64,000 nucleotides of DNA from positions 7,819,501 through 7,883,500 of the forward strand of contig NC_091971.1 of NCBI RefSeq assembly GCF_036711975.1. The letters run 5' to 3'. The notes below the pieces were generated by a model. It worked only from the letters and a program-made list of their open reading frames with translations. It was not told where the DNA came from and did not search any database. Every line of letters begins with the position of its first letter. Position 1 is the first letter of the stretch. A program made the translations under genes and the position numbers. This document shows positions 1 to 14,600 of this stretch, one piece after another. Source of the DNA: Onthophagus taurus. Lineage: Eukaryota > Arthropoda > Insecta > Coleoptera > Scarabaeidae.

Positions 1-3000
1 TGCCGCCCACGGATCGAATAAGTAAGTAGTCCACGGAACTGTCGACTTTCAAAACTGCCCGTTACGTGATTTACTCGATATTAAAAAGGCAAAAAGGCCG
101 GATGTCGGAATTCCAGAAACAGATTAAATGTGAAATTCTAACGTAATTTCCGTTTATCTGGATGGAAGTGTACCCAATTAATTTTATTAATTTTTTTCCA
201 TTGCAAAATTAAATGTTCTAGTTCCTAACAGATTTTTAATCTCATACAAAAAAGATAGTGATGAGATTATTAGGTCATAAGTCAATGGTGTCATCAAAAC
301 AATACAACAGATGAACAATTTCACTATTTCAAACTGAAACACGTTTAGAGCGTTGCTTTCTAGGAAGAAGATAAAAAATTCCGCCAATTAGTTGCTCTAA
401 TTGGTAGAATACGAACCTCATCACCACCACAAGGTCGTGTACTTAACTTTTGCAACTGGCGTTGTCTTAACGAGAACATTTACGGTCACAAATCGTGTGT
501 GCGTACACATAATGGCGTGCCTGGTGGAAATAAAAATTCCCTTCGTGCTTTTTTTTACCGGACCGCATGATTTAGCGCTCGGTCGTTGACTTCTTTGACA
601 CACCTATTTATTCTGGACCCATATAGTGCACCATAATCGTCCTCCTGTGTGTACTGTGATGCCTCACCCACCAGACATCCCTTTCATAACCCTCGCTTTT
701 ATAAAAAGAAGGGTGCAAAAAAATGTATTAGGAAATTGGTTGTTGCCATGTCTACAAAGTATTAATTATCTCAATACAATTTATTTTAACATCATAAAAT
801 GTCAAAGTCATTACTGTTGTAAAAATCTCATCCCTCGTCGTTGTAAGTAACGGGATTTCCCTATAAGATAAACGTCTCTGCAGAAAGCAGTGTTGGCGTA
901 TACCGTGCAACATTTCTCGTCCCACACAGGCCAATTTCCATTTTGGAGACGTTTCCTCGTAAAAATGATAAGCATCGTCGTTTGAAGGCCGATTATCGTG
1001 GAAGAAAGAATCGTTTAACCTACGATTGTACGTTGAACCTGCACGATGCACAGGTGTTGTTTAGGAAGGTTATGTTGTGTGCTTTGAGTTCATTCCATGT
1101 AGGTTGTCCTCCACTTTCTAAGCATATTATCATACCCACGAAAAAGTAATGAAGTTCTCATTAACATATTAAATAATGCAGTGTTAAAATCGGAGAATAT
1201 AGGAACAAAGGAATTAATTATTTTATTAGCGTTAAAATGAATGAAGAGATACAATGAATGAGTTACATAAGATTTTACAAAACAACTTGTTATTATAAAT
1301 TATCTCGACAAATTCAAACGTTATCGTAGTCATTGATAACTAAAACTAACGTAGGTTTCATTCACAATTCAGGTCACCGCTCACACCTGTTACCAACAAT
1401 ATTAGACGCCTTCAGATTCGATTACAGCACTCCTACCGTACTTGGCCAGTCTAAACTGAGATATTTACAGCGACGACCTTACGAAGTAAATAACGCAACC
1501 GCCGTCCTTTTGATGCAAATTTTGATTCCAGGGAAATTTTTTTAACGTAACCGATTTGGAATTTCTCAGAATACCACCGTTTTGTACGGAATGGCGCTTT
1601 CGTCAAAGAGATGTGATGTATGTGCTCCAGTTACCACTTTTTTCATCTTGCATAAAGAAATACCACCGAGATATAAATGGTGTTTCGGTATGAATATGCA
1701 AGATGTGACGCAATATTTTAATCGTATTAGGATATTTTAAAATATGTGGGTTTGTTTATAACATATGTTTAGGTTAACCCATAAATAATTATTAGATTTT
1801 TTTCAAATTCACTTTTCTTCTTTGTTTGCCATATTTTATGTCATACTACCTAATAATTACAGCTTTACAAGATCTGGAATGCTTCCTAGTATGTAATTTG
1901 AAAGTTAAATCTATTTGCGCTGACTGACTAAATTACCGACAAGAAATATTGGCTCGTTATCTTATCTCTGCAAGATATTGCAAAAAAATCTTAATTGTTA
2001 ATGTTGGGGTTTATGTTAATCAGTTAATAATATTTATGTTAATCGAGCTGACTGCGTGATTTAACACCAATGAGTTCTTGTTACGAAATGGGTTCGCGTA
2101 ACGTCAAGAGTCCTCAACTTCCAGGAAACGTCCCACACTTCTTTAGCGTAGAGGTATACGGCAGTGCACCGCGCCCTTTATCTTTGTGTACGTCTAAGTT
2201 TGAAGTCGTTCTCCATATGGCAATGGGAGAGTTTCATAGCGTCATTGTTAGATACCCACGCACCATAACATCTTGCGTTTTCCTTATACATAAAATCGAT
2301 GTTAAGAGGTGGAACGTGCTGGAGATTTGAATTGAATTCATTAATTATTTTAGGGATTTAATTTTTAAATAGAAACTTTGTTGAATAGATATGTAAAGAT
2401 TTTCGGTGCCAGAAAATATGGTGCTGAATAACAACTAAAACCAGAACTAATATTAGGACTATCATTAGAACTAACACTAAACTAATTGTAAGTAGAAACA
2501 TTCGGGTTTAGCCGTACGTCTTTCAAGACGGCTTAAATTTTTTTAAACGTTTATATCTGTTATTGAACTAAAACTGCAATTAACACTTGCATTATTATTA
2601 GAACTAACACTAGACCTACTACTAGAAACATTCGGATTTAGCCGTGTGTCTAAACACTAAACAACTAACCCTAAACATAAAACTAAAAACATTTAGGTTA
2701 AACCATCTTGATAGACGCATGCCATAGAAAATAAAATGTAAATTTGTATTAAAAATATGTTGCTGTTGCTACACAAGATTCCATGTTTGGTAAATCGTAA
2801 AGTAGTATTATTTAGTATTTATGATAATACTTGGAGTGTAACAACTACTGTATATAGTCATAAATATGTTATTTAATTATTTACCTGTGATATATTGATT
2901 TTACGACATTGATTAAAATGCTTCATTAAACAAAATCAGAAACAATCACATATCCAGTTATCAAACTTCACAATCTGTCTAACTTAATAAATTTTGATGG

Positions 3001-6000
3001 AATAGAAACCATACAATCAGCATTACACAGCTTTAATAATTCATAGGTATTAAGACAGCAAACAAAATGCCGTCTACGGTGTGAGTTATGGTAAACTGAG
3101 ATAATTCAACGATTTCTCAATAACTTGCCTGCAAAGGAGTGTTCGCAGAATCGGTGCCGGCACCTTTTGCGGTTAACAATGACAATGAATATTACTCTAC
3201 ATGAAAATACTTGTCTAATATATTTCTCGTCCAATATATATTTTATTACAAATTTTCAAATCAATTCCTTTTGTTAATTACTATCTGCTTAACGTCCGCC
3301 TTCTCTTTAATCAAGCATAAATTGGCAATTAATTTACAGCTAAGTTAATTTAGATTCTTATTTGGTAGTGAAAATAATTTTCTCGTTTAGTATTGATCAG
3401 ATGACGCCAAAAGGTCATCATTCCCCGTCGACGGCTTGGTAAGTACTTGAACTCCATTAATTTATTTGCTCCGACTCTGGAAAGAGTATCACGAACAAAC
3501 ACCGACTAATTGAACTCTCTATACGGAGTAATTAAATTGATCTTCGTGAGTCTAGGAAAATTTCTGATTCATCCGTTTAAAATCGATGTAAATTAATATT
3601 TCCCTATAGGCATCTATTTGCTTATATCAACCACAAACATGCTAAGGAATTACCATATTATGTTATACCACGTTCGTTTGAGAATTTATTTATAAATATC
3701 TGTGGTTGTATTAGTGGTTAGTGTAATGTTAATGAAGTTTTTTTATGTATCTCTCGATGTATTTTCCAAATATCTGAAAATAAATTATTAACTCAAACGA
3801 TTACCCTTTTAAGAATATTTTTGTCTTCGTTTTATCATCGTAAAATAAATCGAGCCATCTCAAATATACTTGGTTAAGTAGTTGGAACTAAACACGATAC
3901 TAAAAACAGTAATAAAAGCTCTCCGCTTGAAAGTGCTCAACATATTCGAGAGATAAAATAGGAACGTCTGATATGAAATTTTACGGCACCAAATTGACAA
4001 CAAACGAACTTCTCGTTTCTACTCTAATTGCCAATTATTTTCAATCAGGTTATAAGTAAGAAAAAGTTTCTTTATTTGACGTATTTAGAGCTTTGCGATT
4101 ATAAGATAACCGTTCTCTATTCTATTCCTAAATAGATGACCATCGAACAGGTGTATCTCACGAGTACATTTAGGTCAACTCTAAAAAATCGATTCTTTTA
4201 ATTCCTCTTAATTTCTAAATCAAAAAATTGAATGGTTGATATCTAAATAAAATAAATAACTTTCTACTGACCTCAACGAACAAAACAAACAGTAACATTT
4301 TAGCAGTTACATAATTTCAAAATAATCCGAATAGAAAACCCAGCGGCCTTTCAAAATGGTATTAAGTCACATTCACGTATTTCCCCATTGATTGATATTT
4401 TGCAATGAAAAACTTTACTCGCATAATTAATACTCAGAACACCTCAGTGACAATCGTAAAATACAAGGACAAATCACATTCCAGTATAATCACAATATCT
4501 TAAACCAATCTACATAGATTTATCGTTAATAGATTAACCCTATAATATTTAGGAGCCGTTATAATTCCAACAAGAAATAGATTTATATAGACGCCGGATT
4601 CGATTATGGCCAAACACTTGATAACAGTGTTTATGTTGTTTTTTTTTGGGTGTTTGAGTTTGTGTTCGCAAATATGTAGTTGGGAATAAAGAGGAACTGT
4701 GGTATTACTTTACTCAGTGTCCGATAGCTTTCAAACGGTATCTTTAGTTTTGTTTTAGTTTATGCGTTGTAAATAAATAATAATGCGGTGAATTTCTTAT
4801 CAAAAGGAAACGAATTTAAATAAACGTTATTAGATAAAGTTTGTTGCTACATTTACCATTCCATGATTAATTAAAATTTGAAGGAGATTTTATTAACAAA
4901 TAGGGAGCGAAATTGATATTATTTATACAATTATATCTTCAGAAACAAATTCGAAGTGTTCAAAATGTACAAAATCTTGGCGTTGAATAACAATTAAATT
5001 AAAACGTTGCGAAATCTTTGTGTTAGTTTGATATTTCGCATAAAAATAAATATCAAAATCTTATTGCAATAATCTAAAAACCGTTTATTTTTAATTTGAT
5101 AACATTCATGACCTGAGTATGCAAGTTTTATTGTGCTTATTAATCAAAACTACAACATGATATAATAACCATACTATAACAACATTTAGATAATAAAAAT
5201 TATCAATTTACTTCACTAAATTTTCCTGAAAAAAAGTTGATAAAATTTTAAATCAACGAAATAATATCTCGTAAATATTTACACTTTCCGAACTCATTTT
5301 TGATTTCCTGTTACGATAACTCATTGCTTAACTAATATTTGTGAAAACGAATATTTTCGTTAATTTTACTTTAAATCCTCTACGAACAGATTATTTTCCT
5401 TGAAATGGGATTCGTGTGCTTACCGAGAAATATTTATTTTTCGGTTTCGAATATATGCGTTTTGTCTAAAAATAAGCTGTTGTGGTGTTGCGTTTCATTG
5501 CTGCAGCAAATTTTCTTAGAACATGTTAAATTGCAAAATATTATTCAACGTGTTAAAAGTCAAATTAAAAAAAAAAATACACCGAATCGACGTTAATGTA
5601 ATATTTACCTTTGTAATATTATAGTTTTTAAGAAATGATCAACAGGATGTTCCACGACAAGGTCAAGTTGGAAAAGTATATTCGAAAGTCAAATCTCATC
5701 GAGGATGAAAATAAAGATATATGTAAATACACCTTTTTCCCTTGGGTGCAATCAATGTTGGATTGTCAATTATTAATGAGATCATTCGAGAATTTATAGT
5801 AGGATTTAAATTTTAGTTTGTCGGGGAATGATCTCCATATGCGAGTTTTGCATACGAGATACAAGCTTTAGAACGAGATTTGCACAAATTGAGATACCAT
5901 CGGTTTCTGTTTTATTTGTTTTTTTATCGATCAAAATCGATATTTATGACCTTAACAAGTACTGCTTCATTAAACGCTAGTTTAAAATCTAATCAAATGT

Positions 6001-7260
6001 TCCTTTTCTTCTATTAGATTCAAAATTTATAGATTTTAATTAACGAAATATAAATAAATTATAATTATAATACATTCACGGACAGAGAAGAAACAGACAT
6101 GGACAGAAAAATGCCTTTTGGATTCAGTCACCTACAACAAAATCAAGATCAAGTTTACAGATATTTTAGCAAAACCAAGAACTTATTAACTTAATTACCA
6201 CCAAGAATTTATTGATTACCTAAAATGTACAAACCAGATATTATCAGTGCCATAAATTCTTGAACGTATTGGCAAAAGCGAACCCGGAAAATAGAAGAGT
6301 TTATAACACAACAGCCACGTTTTGATAAAAAATCGACGAGCTATAATAATTATAAACCGAGGAGAAGACAATGATGAACGTAAAGTGAAATATATTTAAG
6401 TTATTTAACTGGTAGGTACATAAGGGGGCCCATTGCTTACCTGGTAGAGAAAATCCCGGACGTGTTTATAATGTTTTTTAAGGTTACTTAATAATTATAT
6501 AATAGGTAGTAAAATCCTTAAAATATCTTTTAAAGTAACTTCTTTACCTGTTACAGACATTTCAAAGAATTAAATTAGCATGGAAGGTAACATAGAGTAG
6601 AGAAAAAACAGATTGAAAAAAAGATTGAAGATTTTTGACGAGGGAGCAACTAAGTCAATAAAATGTTATATAAATCAGGAGGGGTTTAGACCATTCAATT
6701 AACCACCCAGAAACTTCCAGCAGTATCAATATCTTATTAATAATTGCCTACTTCATTCTCAGTAAAATTTATTTCCAATCTCATCACTACATTCTTAAAA
6801 TGATACTTTATTTCGTTCTTATCTTATTTTTGGGCAATCATTGGATCAATACTTCATCCTTAATTTCTGGGTCGCATCTTGTCAAATTATATTTTAGACA
6901 CTTTTAGGTGTAACGGCTATCCACAAAAATAATTTTTCCCATTCTAGTCTTCATCGAACTCTCTTTCTCTCATTTCCACATATACGTGTTATCTCCATGT
7001 CTACGGAATTTTAGGACACTGTCTCTGCTTTGTGTTCTTTGGCACACTCCTCTACACACCCATCTATTTTCACTTTATGGACCATAACCATCATCAGCCA
7101 TTCAAAAACCACGCCAATAACCTCAAAGCGTATGCGTGATTGATGCCCGAAGGAATAACTCAAACCAATCGACCGAAAGAATCAAAAAGGAGTTCGGTGT
7201 GGCGTTGGCATTCATCATCATCAATCCTCGGGATTCATCGGAAGCTTCGGGCATTTAAAA
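1..7260. other. Gene-free flank upstream of the Rau-like gene
   Basis: I find no supported coding exon here. The open frames are short (under 100 codons), have no recognisable motif and lack consistent splice borders. The stretch is AT-rich and holds one degenerate copy of the dispersed palindromic repeat (2421-2720). It could contain regulatory DNA or 5' non-coding exons of the gene at 8687-22205, but nothing in the sequence settles that. Confidence 0.6.
2421..2720. repeat. Dispersed palindromic repeat, copy 1 (degenerate)
   Basis: The segment contains two runs of the family signature: a chain of aactaacactaga-like words, then gaaacattcgg(g/a)tttagccg. The first run ends in the small hairpin gtctttcaagac. 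The block opens with gtgctgaataacaa, which is also seen next to copies at 12.8 kb and 48.0 kb. The second half has lost the matching right arm. See the finding on the repeat family. Confidence 0.7.
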
Positions 7261-7620
7261 ACACATTTTAGCGCCACCGCAAAATAAACATTTCATTCTA
7301 TACAACAAAAACAGTAGTCTGAAGAGAGGTTCTCATCGGTGGTCAGACGGCGTCGGAGTGCGCAAACTCCAGCACGGCTTAGTAGTAAATTTTCAAACAT
7401 CTCGAAGTCTCGAACCGACGTCTGCATACATATAGTTTCGCTCGGTATCTCGTGCTGTTAACACGTTGAGTGTCACACTAACCAGCGTGCGCTTTCGACA
7501 CGAACGAAAGAGAATTAACTTCACAAGGTGGTATTGTGTTTATGTTATGTGGTGACAAGTTTTCTGGATTATAATTACTTTAATTAGGATTAAAGGTTTT
7601 CGTTGATCATCAAGGTAATT
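7261..7620 (+). promoter_or_regulatory. Possible promoter / 5' non-coding exon of the Rau-like gene
   Basis: The first coding exon of the downstream gene opens exactly at a splice acceptor, so a non-coding first exon must exist upstream. This block is less AT-rich than its surroundings and CpG-containing. It has an Inr-like cagt near 7310 and a usable donor (caag then gtaatt) at 7611-7620. Another donor candidate (aaca then gtaagt) is near 7846-7851. This is only a candidate; a TSS elsewhere is equally possible. Confidence 0.3.
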
Positions 7621-8686
7621 GTCTTAATCAAAATTAAATAACAATGAAGTGATTGTTTTATAGAATTATTACGCACAAAATTAATTTTCGTCACCGATTA
7701 AAAACGAAATACATCTTTTGTAATACATTGATAACATTTATTTTGATTAAAAGTGCTCAATCAAACATTTAGTTTAACCAATTAATGTGACTTAATTAAG
7801 TTTTGTTTCCAAGTTAACAACGTAATTAAAATAAAACGAAAAGTAACAGTAAGTATATGGGATTATTATAATTAATTAGTGAATACAATCAACCGTAATC
7901 TAACTCAGGAAGGTCGTAAATTCTTAATCATACCTGATTATGATGAAAACGACATTGCATCTTAATAAGTCACTTCTATACGAATCACGGTGAATCATAA
8001 AAATAATTAAGTCTCTTACGGTGTTAGTGTTTCTAGGAAGTTTTCGCACAACGAAAACGAACTCATCTCATAAAGATTTCTTGGTACTACTTAGCCAATA
8101 AAGTTTGATTGCCATCGTCTATCCAATGAATACTAAAGATCGTATTAATTATCGATGATAAATTCTTCGGATGTCGACGTCTTTCCTCTCAGCGACGACC
8201 TCCGCCGTTCGTCCAACTATACAGTTACTTTTAGTATCGCGAGAGGAGGAAGTCATATATTTCTACCTTTTTGTATTCTTTACACAGGATGAACGGGTGT
8301 CCCTAGAGAGTTTTAGTTTTCCGAAACTATAACATAATTATAGATACACTTTCTCCACCGAGATATTCTCTCTTTCCCATGATTTCATGACTTCATGACT
8401 CATTATGAGTGATACTAGTAGTTGCAAAAGGCAACATTACCTTGCCTAAGTGCGGTATTGTTCCTATACTTGGTGGTAAAAGAAGAAAAAATGAGCTCAT
8501 TAAAAATGTCCTCAACAATCGCAATGAATGGAAAAACGCTGGGAACAACGCGGAGAGATTGCAATGCGTTTCACGACAACCACATTGTTCCCTGCGAAAA
8601 CAAACTTTATTAAACCTACTTTGTCTACATTAATTCTTAAATTTCAATTATGACCTCATTATTTTAATTTAATAAATTCTTTACAG

Positions 8687-11600
8687 ATGATGAAACATGT
8701 GCAGTTGTCTCCGTTTAGGAGCAGAGCTGACACAGTATCCCTAAGCTCGACGACATCTTATGGTAGCTTGAGCCCGGAGCCGCTTGGTAGCAGATCTTCA
8801 AGCATCTCGTCTCTCAGCGAATCCAATAACTTACACGTAAGTGAAATATTACCTCAATCCCGTTTCGTATTTACAGACATATCATATAAATTTCACGATA
8901 AACGCAAATGCAGCAAACTGACTTAATATATGCAACTTTTATGTTAAAACAAAACGCTTCAATAAATTTACTTAGGTGTTAAGCCGATTAAACAAATACT
9001 AATTAATCCACGAGCGAATTTTTAGATTATTATCTGGGAGAATCATTACGTCTATACTATGATTAAACAATAGAAATGCTTTGTGCAATAGCTTCCTCAT
9101 TGGTGTTATTATTTTAATTTATTCCGAGTTTGAGAAGTTATTCATATCCATCTCTATATCTTGAATGTACGTAAGTCGCGTTACAAGTGAAAAAGGTTAA
9201 AACCGTAATTATAAGACTTCGTCAATGTCGCCAAGAAAACAGTCGACATTTCTTTTACTTCGCAACTGGAATTTACGCGAAGAACTGGTTTTGTAAGTAC
9301 ATATACGCGTTCAAATGTACTTATCTTCAACAATTATAGCAAACGATGGGATGAAAAAATTGTTGGAAAATGACAAGACATGAAACGAGATGTTTTCTGT
9401 AACCCAAGAAAATAAATCATGTTTTCTTGGGTTGTTTGAAAATTGCAACGTTAATATTAAAGTTTTCTAAAACATAGTTTCATTAATATTAACTATTTAT
9501 TACTATGTTGGTGCCCTGGCCAATTCAACTTGAGTGTTGCAATCTTTTGATCCTCTATTCTAAGATCTTCTCACTCTTATTATTCTAAGCCCTTCAAGAT
9601 AAAATCACCATTAAAACTCAAGGTTCATCTATGTCTTAACATCGTAACTCTTTCTTAAGATGTTAATAGTCAAGGATAATATAGAATTTCATTCCCGCGC
9701 TAATCTAACTTAATGATTTGTCATGGTTCGCAAGTATCATAGTTTATGATGACAACGGCTACCGCACGAAAGAGGAGAAGGTGGCATCTGTTTGAAAAAT
9801 GCCGTTACGCGAGTTGTAAGGAAGAATGGTATCCTCCGTGGGAAGGCCTCGGTCGAGTTGACGGAAATGAGTTACCTTGTAAGGACGACTGCGTCTACGA
9901 CCTCTCGACTTACTGTTGCTCACCCTGCGGCCATCCAACCGAGACTGACGGAATATGTTAATGAGAAAGAAAGTAAATTTTTTTAAAAACTACAATTCTA
10001 ATTAAATCAATTTGATAAATAAATGTTTTATATTATAAAGCCGTCAAGCTCGCCTTATCTGATTTAAACTCAATGAAGCACGACGTAGAATCAATTTGTT
10101 GCTACCGTCTTAGTCTGATGTAAAACAATAAAACACCTCTTAAACGAGTTCTGCTTATCGCGAGAGATTATATAGCGGCGTCGCAACTTGACGATAATTG
10201 CATGTCTTCAAGTCTCGCCCAACGTTTTGATGTACAACTCACGAACCTCTTCGCCAGCTGGTAACAACTTGCAATCGGTTGCCATCGATTTGCATGAACC
10301 GTGTGGGTTGATAACGTTTAAAATGACCTCAAAGACCTTACTGACTCAGAGAGGATCTTCTCGCAGAACCCGTGTTGTTCCCAAAAATAGCATCTTCAGG
10401 TATTTGGGTTCTGAATATTTTGCATTCGTTGAATTTAAAAAGTTTTCACGATTTATAACGATACAAACTTGGTGTTTAGCATTGTCACAAACGGCAATGT
10501 TTAATCCCACGAAACGCATTGTTCCTAATAAGACCAAAACGTCATTGTTTCCGTTCGTAACTAGGTTAGTGAATTACAGAGCGTTTAAGCGGCTATGAAA
10601 TTATGAAAACCCGAGTTGGAATTGTATAATTGGACATTCCCACATTAGTTCAAAAAGTTGACGAGTTTTTACGACATGAGATCCGCTCGTTTCTTACTAA
10701 GCCATGTTTTGTACCTAGTAATTTGAAAAGCAATAAAAAAATTGTAACCCATATTGAAGTGATGACGTGCATGGTGTGTTTCACTTGCAAAACGCGTAAG
10801 CTCACGCCTCGTGAAGAGAAAAAAGGAAGGAAAAGGGCTATGTACGCCAGATGCTATCCGATACCATGAGAACAAACGATGGGAACGCGACTGGAAGTTT
10901 TAGTGGAACGAAAGCCGACTTTGACCATCTTTGTCTCGTATACTTTCCCCCCCAAGATTCCTCAGTGTCTTTCTGAACAGAATAGAAATATACCTGTCAA
11001 TAGGATGTCACGTATCTTATTCTCCAAAAAATACTTCAAACTTAAATTTAAATCATCGCAATTATCTAAATCGTTTAGTGTAGTTGACCTTTAGATAACC
11101 ACCGTCATATTGGGATTACGTTGCAATAGACGCATTGTACGAGGAGATTAAATAATTCCGGGAAACTTGTGCAAAAGAAGAGAGTATAAGGCGCCTATAA
11201 CGCTCAATTTAAGAAGGAAACGCTCCGTCAATGCAATGAGCTGTGACTCCCATGTCGTCCCTTTAATTTTGTTCTGAGTTGGGATCGTTACAAACTGACC
11301 TTCCAGTTAATTGGATTTGGTAAATTGAAAAAGCTTCCCTCCAAGAGTGAACCAAATTCTTTTCGTTCAAACTCAATTCCAGGTGGAGTATTTGGAGATG
11401 TCATAAATAGTAAGAGTATTTTTTTATCGCATTAATGAATTATCACGATATTTTTAGTTGCCACCCGTGTTACAAAAAAGACGCGTAAAACCTTAAATGC
11501 GCTTGGACACAAAAATACACTCAAACGATGATTACCAGCAAATATAACCCGAACCTATAAGTTTTAAGTTGACATTTCTATATTTATCTTTTAGTTTTCT

Positions 11601-14600
11601 TTATTATTATTTTTTGAGGTAACGCCCTCAAGCAATTTCGTCTTAATTTCAATTTAATATAATTACCAATTTAAAAAGTGCTTTGTCGGGAAAGAAAGAA
11701 CATAAGAATTATCACGATACAAGCAATTATTATCCTCTCTTTGTGGAGTAATTCCCTTAACCATATGGCCCCGAACATCTGCTGTCAGTTTTCGTTAATA
11801 TAAAACCTCGAAATCTGTTTAATGTGAAGGTCAGAGATCCTGTTGAGTTATAAACTGAAAGAATTGAGTTTGGTTAATAATATCAACTGCGTGAGTAATG
11901 TTACGTAAAGGTTTAATCGGTGGCAAAGAAAATATAATCGCTGACAGCTCAGCGTGAAGTTTTATTTTAAACGAAACATTTATCGTTTTAAACCAACACC
12001 CGTTCAATTCAGCGAACTCGTGCCCATTGTTTTGTCGGTTGAATTGTCACCGTTCGAAGCCCCTCCTAAGGTCAGAAGTAAAACTCGACTGAAGCACGCG
12101 TCGGTTAAAGTTAGTTCCTCATTTCCATTAACATGCAGCTTGCTACTGAAGGAGTACATTTATTATACCACGCAAAATCTAGATATTTTAGTTACATATT
12201 GAAATTCATACTGAAACTTTTTTATTTGATAATAATAAGTTGATTATGATAACTTATTTCATAGCAAATCTTAATGAAGGTCGAAAAAAATTACATGATG
12301 AGACAATTTGATACGCAACAATGGTTACTACAATTATTACAGTTACATCGTTAAACTAAAAAATCTCAACTATAATAAGACAATTATATTAACCAACAGT
12401 AATAATTCGTGAACTCTTTTTTGCCATTCTTTTACTATGACGCATTTAAATATAAAAACACCTTTCTAGGTCGTCAACAGATTTTATCTAACGTACCAGG
12501 AAATGAAGGTTGCGCCTTAATTGTCGCACACCAAACATTACGCATTTTTATTGCTCTACACAACTCAAAATGTATCCATTTTTTTAAATCTTTATATCTT
12601 TCATTAAACTAGAATTAACTTTTTCACTATCATTAAAACTAACACTAAACCTAGAACTAGAAACATTTGGGATTAGTCGAATGATCTAGTTCTAAGTTTA
12701 GTGTTAGTTCTAGTTTTACTTCCATCACCAAAACTAACACTAGACCTAGAACTAGAAACGTTTCTAGTTCTAAGTTCAGTGTTGGTTCTAATGTTAATAA
12801 AATTATACAACAATGTAGCGCTGAATGACAATTAAAACTAGAACTAACACTAGACCTAGAACTAGAAAGTTTCGGGTTTAGCCGAGCTTACTTTATTTCT
12901 ACAAATTTCAACATAATAATTATTTTATTATTCAATTTATGACCGGTTGAAATTGTTTATAATTTCAGTAGATTATATTATCCATTGAAATGATATTAAT
13001 CATCTATTGTTTGTATGAAAGTCCTGAGAATATAACCCATTCATTTTACTTTAATACGGATTATCATTCTTAATTAATTCATTTAAACAACACGTGAATA
13101 ATTACTTTGTTTATATATGATTAATAAAGTTATTACGTAAAGTTGCAGCAACAATGAATAAATTGAATTGAAACGTAAACAAAGCTAACAAAATATAAAA
13201 AATAACAACTTTACAGAAAGGTTATTAGTAATTCCTAACATTATATCACATAAAAATATTTTTTTATTACATTTCGTTTTATTAATATTATTCCGGAAGC
13301 GAGATTAAAATGTATGTTGTGGTTTGTTCAAAGTACGTGCTCCAACTTTAAATACTTTCCTAATTGAGTAAGCTTATTTAAAATACAGTTGTTATACACA
13401 AAGTGTTAAATGAGTTAATTGCATCGCCAATTTCTCATCGAGCTTGTTATGTTGGAAATAGTCCAAAACGCCAACTGTGTGGCAATCTGAAGATAACCTT
13501 CTAAAACTTATGCGCCCATTTGGTTTTAGTTCCGACCTCGTGGGCGCTATATTTCACGGCGGCTTTCAGTTTTCTGAAACGCCTTCATGTTATCCAATTT
13601 ATTACAGGATATTATGTCGGTGGAAAAAACGCGAGCAAAATGTGTTATGGGCGTGTCGTTAAATTTATTACAAGAATCATGTTTGATCTATTTTCGGGAG
13701 TATCAATAATAATAATACCATAATAATATTTAAGAAAATATTTTTCGATAAGTTGTTTGTGAGTTAAGAATTAATTCTCGAGGCAGTTTCAATTTCCGCC
13801 GGAGAAAGAAGAGTTACGCAACATCGAGGTCGCTGAAAGCGGTGTGAAAGAGACATTACGATTATAGGAGCAAAGTAGTAGGGGTCCGAAGGAATGCGCA
13901 GTGTTTCCTTCGAAAATTGCTGCTGGTTTACCGTTCAATCGCCGCGAAGAGATGTTTTTTTGAATACCATTCTGTCATTCTTTGAGAATCCGATATCTGA
14001 GTTTAATCTGAGTTTGACTGTTAACCAAGAAAATTAAATGTTTTGTTAGGTTAAAGAATTCGTGAGAAAATATTTTCTTAAATAATTTAATTAGTAATCG
14101 TGAAACGGAGCAAGATGATTGTATTCGTGGCACGATGCGACATAAAAATGAGCCGTTTGTGTATAAGAACCGCGGTAACACGTGTTCTCGTGCGTAATCT
14201 CCGACAGCTGTGTTTCGGGACCTTTAAATGAAAACAGGATGTTGTGTAGACCTGTAAAGGGTTGAAGAATACGTGTGTTTAAAAAAAACCCTTCAATGCA
14301 AATCGCACGTTCTTAAATAGAATTTGGTTGAAAATCATTCTTAGTTAGTAAGAACCTGACCTAAATTCTTCAAAGACCATAAATAAAATTGGGTTAGCAA
14401 TATATTCTTGCGTGTTAGATGAGTTCAAGTATACATTTTCTCAGGTGTAATTTGCCCATGAAAAGTCATTATACGCCGTAAATATAGATCATATTTATAA
14501 TTTAACGAACGCAGAACATGTTTGTGTTTATGTCCGGTGTTCTGGCTCCTGTTAATAGAAGGGTGTTTGTGAAAGCTTGTTTACTGTTATTGCAAAGTAT

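Noticed and set aside
752-1051. 99-codon minus-strand open frame
   Set aside because: No motif, no splice or promoter support, overlaps a plus-strand frame, and its composition is like the surrounding non-coding DNA.
2070-2330. 86-codon plus-strand open frame
   Set aside because: An isolated frame in gene-poor DNA with no recognised domain and no good splice borders at either end.
10188-10598. 136-codon open frame in the Rau-like intron
   Set aside because: It depends on a non-ATG start, has no recognised motif, and shares the interval with an antisense frame. Chance is the better account.
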